From Maylandia zebra (taxonomy: Eukaryota > Chordata > Actinopteri > Cichliformes > Cichlidae), in contig NC_135182.1 of assembly GCF_041146795.1 (NCBI RefSeq), positions 31,540,509-31,604,508 on the forward strand: DNA of 64,000 nucleotides, given 5' to 3'. The notes beneath the pieces were generated by a model that saw only the letters and a program-made list of their open reading frames with translations, was not told the origin of the DNA and did no database searches. Below are positions 60,702 through 64,000 of this stretch, piece by piece (positions within the stretch are counted from its first letter, which is position 1; every line of letters starts with the position of its first letter). The translations under genes were made by a program, and so were the position numbers.

Positions 60702-61979
60702 TTAGCCATGTTGCTCGGTGATAGCATAATATTCTGTTTTAGCTAGCTGAAAGGTATTGTTTGCGGGCAAATACCACAGCCTTGAAAAAAGCTTGCATGT
60801 GAATTTTCAGTCAAACTTTTGGTCAAATACACCTAAAACAATGTGTAGAATGTGAAATGTTGGTATAACGGTGCTGCTTGAAGCCTGAAACCGATCGCCC
60901 ATAAAAATAAAAAAAACGAGCAAACAGCAGTAGCAGACGTCCTGACTGGATTCTACGTTAGCATAGATCCCTCCAGAGTTTTGTGCACACGGTTTAGGTA
61001 AAAATGAAAAAGGTTGAGGTTTTACATTTAGTTCAGTATTACCTGTTGCCTGTGTCCTTGTCTTTTGGGAAAATACTTTACACAAGTAATGGCTCAAAGA
61101 GGATTCCTTTTTCTTTTTTACTGTGCTGCAATTGTTTACTGGATTATTTGTGCCATTAATTAGTGTCAACTAATTTTTATTCAATCTCCGCACAGGATAT
61201 GCTTGTGAAGATGGAATATGGGGGAGAGCAGAAGTGCGTTGAAGTTCCACAAAGGGATGAATGAAGGACATGCAAATTGTATTGAAGAAATAAGTGATGA
61301 GAATGCTGTTATTTGCATTTACCATGTCAGACCTTTTGATAAACACAATTCTAATGAAAGTGAGAACATGTATACTGTTACATCTTTCAGAAAATGTTTT
61401 GAAATTGTGGTGCACAGTTCAGAATAAATGTTTTTCAAAACCATTGCATCTTTTTAGTAAATGTTTAGTTCCAAAAGAAATTTCTAGAAGTTCAGAACAG
61501 TAAAATTCCCGCTTTTAAGAATGAATTAGAAGATAACTCTTACGTAGTTAAACTAAAATACTCTTTGAGAGTTAATATATAAACTCTTAACACCAAGTGT
61601 TAAATTATCAACTCCAGACAGATTTGGTGTTTAACACTAAATCAGAGTTAACGTACCAACTCTCCAAAAAGAGTTAAATTAACACTCTCTGGTGTGGACC
61701 CATATAGACACTTTAATAGTGTTGAAATCAAATCCGACAGTGTTAATTTGGACATGCTGGATTTGCTGTGTAGCACTCTAGTAAAAAGATTCCAATCTCA
61801 CGAGTTTCTCTTCCTGGTTGAGTGCAGCTTAATCATTGCAAATTGGTGGTCATTAAATATTTATTTTAACAAAAAGATATTGTTGACAGTATGCTGTTGG
61901 ACATGGGACAAAAATCAAAAATGAAATTAGGAAGAGTAGAGGTGTTAAAGTGAGGAAACAATGGAGCCAGGTGTCTGCT

Positions 61980-62836
61980 ATCCGGTTGTTCAGTGATGAC
62001 GCGACGAATCCTACTTCCGGGTCTAAAGTAGTCTGCGTTTAATATGGCTTTTGTGTTGTTAACATGTTTAATGTTTTGTATTTTCTTCTATTTGATCTCA
62101 AAAAGCTCCTAAAACAGTCAGTGATCACCGTTGACCTCCCTCGGCTTTTATTACCGCTAATCATTTATTTAAGCTCAGTTTTTAAAACCTTAGGATGTAA
62201 CTACAGCCCAGCCCATGCAACAGTATATGAATGACTAACCTCGTATTGTGGATGGATTATCTCAGTTGTTCTCCTGGCTGAAGTTTGGTCCTTTTACAGC
62301 ATCCTGCCATGCGATTACATTTGTTTCTGACCACCAAGAAAACTCACGTTAAGTTTTATCGAGTGGAAAAAAAGTTAGCTTGTTTATATTATGCTAACAT
62401 AGCTGTGTCACTAGCGGTCACGTAGCACATCATTATATACCAGCTAGCCCAACTTCAGTAACCCTACAAACGTCACTGCTGTTTAGTTTTCTGTCTTCAT
62501 TTATGCTGGAAGTGATAGCAGAGCTGTACGTTTTAATTTGTTTCCAAAACCCCGCAGTCAGGACATGCTATATTGTATTTAGATAGAAGCTAGCGAGCTA
62601 ACTTCCTGCTAACTTCTAACTCCGTTAAATGTCATAAATTACGTTTTCATGGATGCCTGGATGTTAAACTCAATTGTTACACCTGGTAGAGCAGAACGCT
62701 GATCATTTTATTAAAGATGAAAGACTTTAGACAGTTTTTCAACTCTCAGTAATGCCATAGTGATCGTTTGATATATGAACCTGCAGCGGAGTTTAGACCC
62801 AGACACGGCTAGTGACGTCAGACTGAACAACCGGAT
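61980..62836. mobile_element. Non-autonomous TIR element
   Basis: ATCCGGTTGTTCAGT (61980-61994) and its exact reverse complement ACTGAACAACCGGAT (62822-62836) bound 857 bp. A second inverted pair, GGGTCTAAA (about 62020) and TTTAGACCC (about 62792), lies just inside. No coding frame. The outer AT could be part of the repeat or a 2-bp target duplication; superfamily is undecided. Confidence 0.65.
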
Positions 62837-63084
62837 TGTTCTGACTGTATGCTCCCCCGCCTGCTACAGTATAGTACTGCACCTTATAGACAGACTAGCA
62901 AGTAGAACACACATCACATCTATGAGCTTAATGCAATGACTTCCCGTATTTGTAAATAATATAATTTTATCCATCTTAATCATCTGTACTTTAATCATTT
63001 ATTTTTAGCTTATGCATACAAACAATCATCCATCTCAGTATATTATACAATATATATTATCTCTCTCTATCAACACCTACTCCC

Positions 63085-63225
63085 TGCCGGTGATCAGGTA
63101 CCCTGCTAGGATAATAAGATGGCCAAAGGAGGAAATAGAAGCCACTGACATCAAGACAAGGAAGCTCCTGTCCATGCATGGAGGGTTTCACCCCAAGTCC
63201 AAGCTCTATGTACAGATTTAGATTT
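63085..63225 (+). pseudogene. LINE fragment, same family as 48300-48960
   Basis: Open stretch reading YSLPVIRYPARIIRWPKEEI, then EATDIKTRKLLSMHGGFHPK, a segment that lies after the RT domain and before the endonuclease in the same type of LINE. Only about 45 residues remain, and both sides are unrelated sequence. Confidence 0.65.
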
Positions 63226-64000
63226 TGTACTGTCTTCAGAGAACTGTGTACCGTGTAGCAGCAGGCCTTATTCTCAGAAGACATGTTTGGCCCTGCACTG
63301 CAGGCTGACCAATTAGCTCTAATTAATGGGTGAATTTCATTTAGCTGCTCATCTCTGTGGTCCTCCCATTGTGCTTGAAGGGATTGCTGGGTTTCTCTAC
63401 ACAGTATTGTTAGGTCATAAAATCATATCTAAAGAGTTTTAAATGTAATCATTCTCTGAGTTTACTGGAGCACTTAACCGGTACTTTATTTACCACTGCC
63501 AAGCAGAATATGTGATCGATTCAGTTATTTCCTCGTCTGTAAATTTGCTAGTCTATCAAAGAGACAGGCAAAAGAAAGAGCAAGTATGCTGGTATATTTG
63601 TGGGAAGGCTAGCAGAAATCAAAATTAAAATCCAGTATCCACCATACACACTGCTAGTAACTCTAGTATGTCAATGGAAATTCAATTTGTTTAAATGCAA
63701 ATCATGCATCATTTTCTGGCCTGTTTTTTAAGCTGGATTCGATGCAACGCATTCAGGCCAAGCCCAATCACTGATTGACTGGCCACTAGAGAAACCCTCC
63801 CTTGTACAATTCCCCAAACCGTTGGCAGCAGCAGACTTAAAATAATGTTGTGGAGTGTAAGCGCAGACTTTCAGCCTTTCAAGTAAGTCAAGCGAATTTG
63901 TTTTGAGCAAACATTCTGTGCTGCTCAACAGATCGTCCCTGCATAAATACAGTGGATGCTGAAATGTTAATGGCTAATCCAAATATTGCTGCATAATGAT
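63226..64000. other. igfbp2 intron 1, right edge
   Basis: No exon or repeat recognised; no cysteine-rich frame on the - strand. Confidence 0.5.

Larger units (their letters stand above)
59046..60704 (-). mobile_element. 5'-truncated L2/CR1/Rex-type LINE
   Basis: Read on the - strand, reverse transcriptase coding sequence is followed by a short 3' UTR (59405-59072, containing a CA/TA microsatellite) and a tail of five TTATC units at 59071-59046. Tandem 5-bp tails in place of poly(A) are typical of L2/CR1/Rex-like LINEs. The 5' part (endonuclease and RT motifs before PVPKK) is missing, so the copy is dead on arrival. Confidence 0.8.
58637..61770. mobile_element. TIR element with TA duplication, interrupted by a LINE
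   Basis: CACAGCAAAT at 58637-58646 and its reverse complement ATTTGCTGTG at 61761-61770, each flanked by TA, as in Tc1/mariner-type insertions. Subterminal regions on both sides are filled with GTGTTAA/TTAACAC and AGAGTTAA/TTAACTCT words (58650-58830 and 61560-61750). Between them lies the LINE at 59046-60704; without it the element is about 1.5 kb. No transposase is seen. A short open frame at 61218-61427 resembles nothing known. Confidence 0.55.
52080..64000 (-). other. igfbp2: igfbp2 intron 1 (open to the window edge)
   Basis: At least 11.9 kb. I see no - strand exon carrying a signal peptide and the GCGCC cysteine pattern, so exon 1 must lie beyond 64000. Human IGFBP2 also has a very large intron 1. 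This interval holds most of the retroelement and TIR-element load of the window. Confidence 0.75.

Noticed and set aside
52080..64000. igfbp2 exon 1 inside the window
   Set aside because: No - strand sequence encodes the GCGCC or CAQGLRC patterns; exon 1 is inferred to be outside.

Overview
This is vertebrate nuclear DNA, almost certainly from a teleost fish. Exons are small, introns are large and spliced at GT..AG, there are long (GT/CA)n microsatellites, and the repeats are the kinds found in fish: Tol2-like hAT, Tc1, piggyBac MITE, tRNA-derived SINE, and L2/Rex-type and RTE/Rex3-type LINE fragments. The species cannot be fixed from the sequence alone.

There are two host genes, both insulin-like growth factor binding proteins, arranged tail to tail. 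igfbp5 is complete on the + strand: four coding exons (20772-21105, 28759-28967, 29072-29191, 29844-29981) give a 266-residue secreted protein with all 12 N-terminal and 6 C-terminal cysteines and the basic heparin-binding/nuclear-localisation motif. Its 3' UTR may run to about 32.95 kb. igfbp2 is on the - strand and is partial: coding exons 2, 3 and 4 are at 52079-51949, 47336-47196 and 43338-43180. Exon 1 (signal peptide and GCGCC domain) is not present and must lie beyond 64000, so intron 1 is longer than 11.9 kb. The convergent igfbp5/igfbp2 pair is the arrangement conserved across vertebrates. The products would bind IGF-I/II outside the cell.

Layout: 1-1258 has no recognised gene. 1267-5307 is an apparently complete, possibly autonomous Tol2-like hAT transposon with a perfect 8-bp target-site duplication and a four-exon transposase that splices to an open 645-codon frame. 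5316-20771 is gene-poor DNA upstream of igfbp5, with a Tc1 relic (about 12.16-13.26 kb), a piggyBac-type MITE (17019-17409), SINE pieces and two long GT/GA microsatellites 1.1-1.4 kb before the igfbp5 ATG. 20772-about 32950 is igfbp5. 32950-43179 is the spacer between the two 3' ends, with several repeats, a second Tc1 relic, a 121-bp CA tract and a pre-miRNA-like hairpin. 43180-64000 is igfbp2 exons 4 to 2 and intron 1, containing a 5'-truncated LINE with an open reverse transcriptase frame, two other TIR elements, an RTE-like 3' end, pieces of a LINE with a restriction-like endonuclease, and a perfect 23-bp hairpin.

The most notable observations are the intact hAT element, the hairpins at 37335-37394 and 52269-52325, and the nested TIR element at 58637-61770. 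No CRISPR, operon or prokaryotic feature is present. All family names come from recognising motifs; no database search was run.
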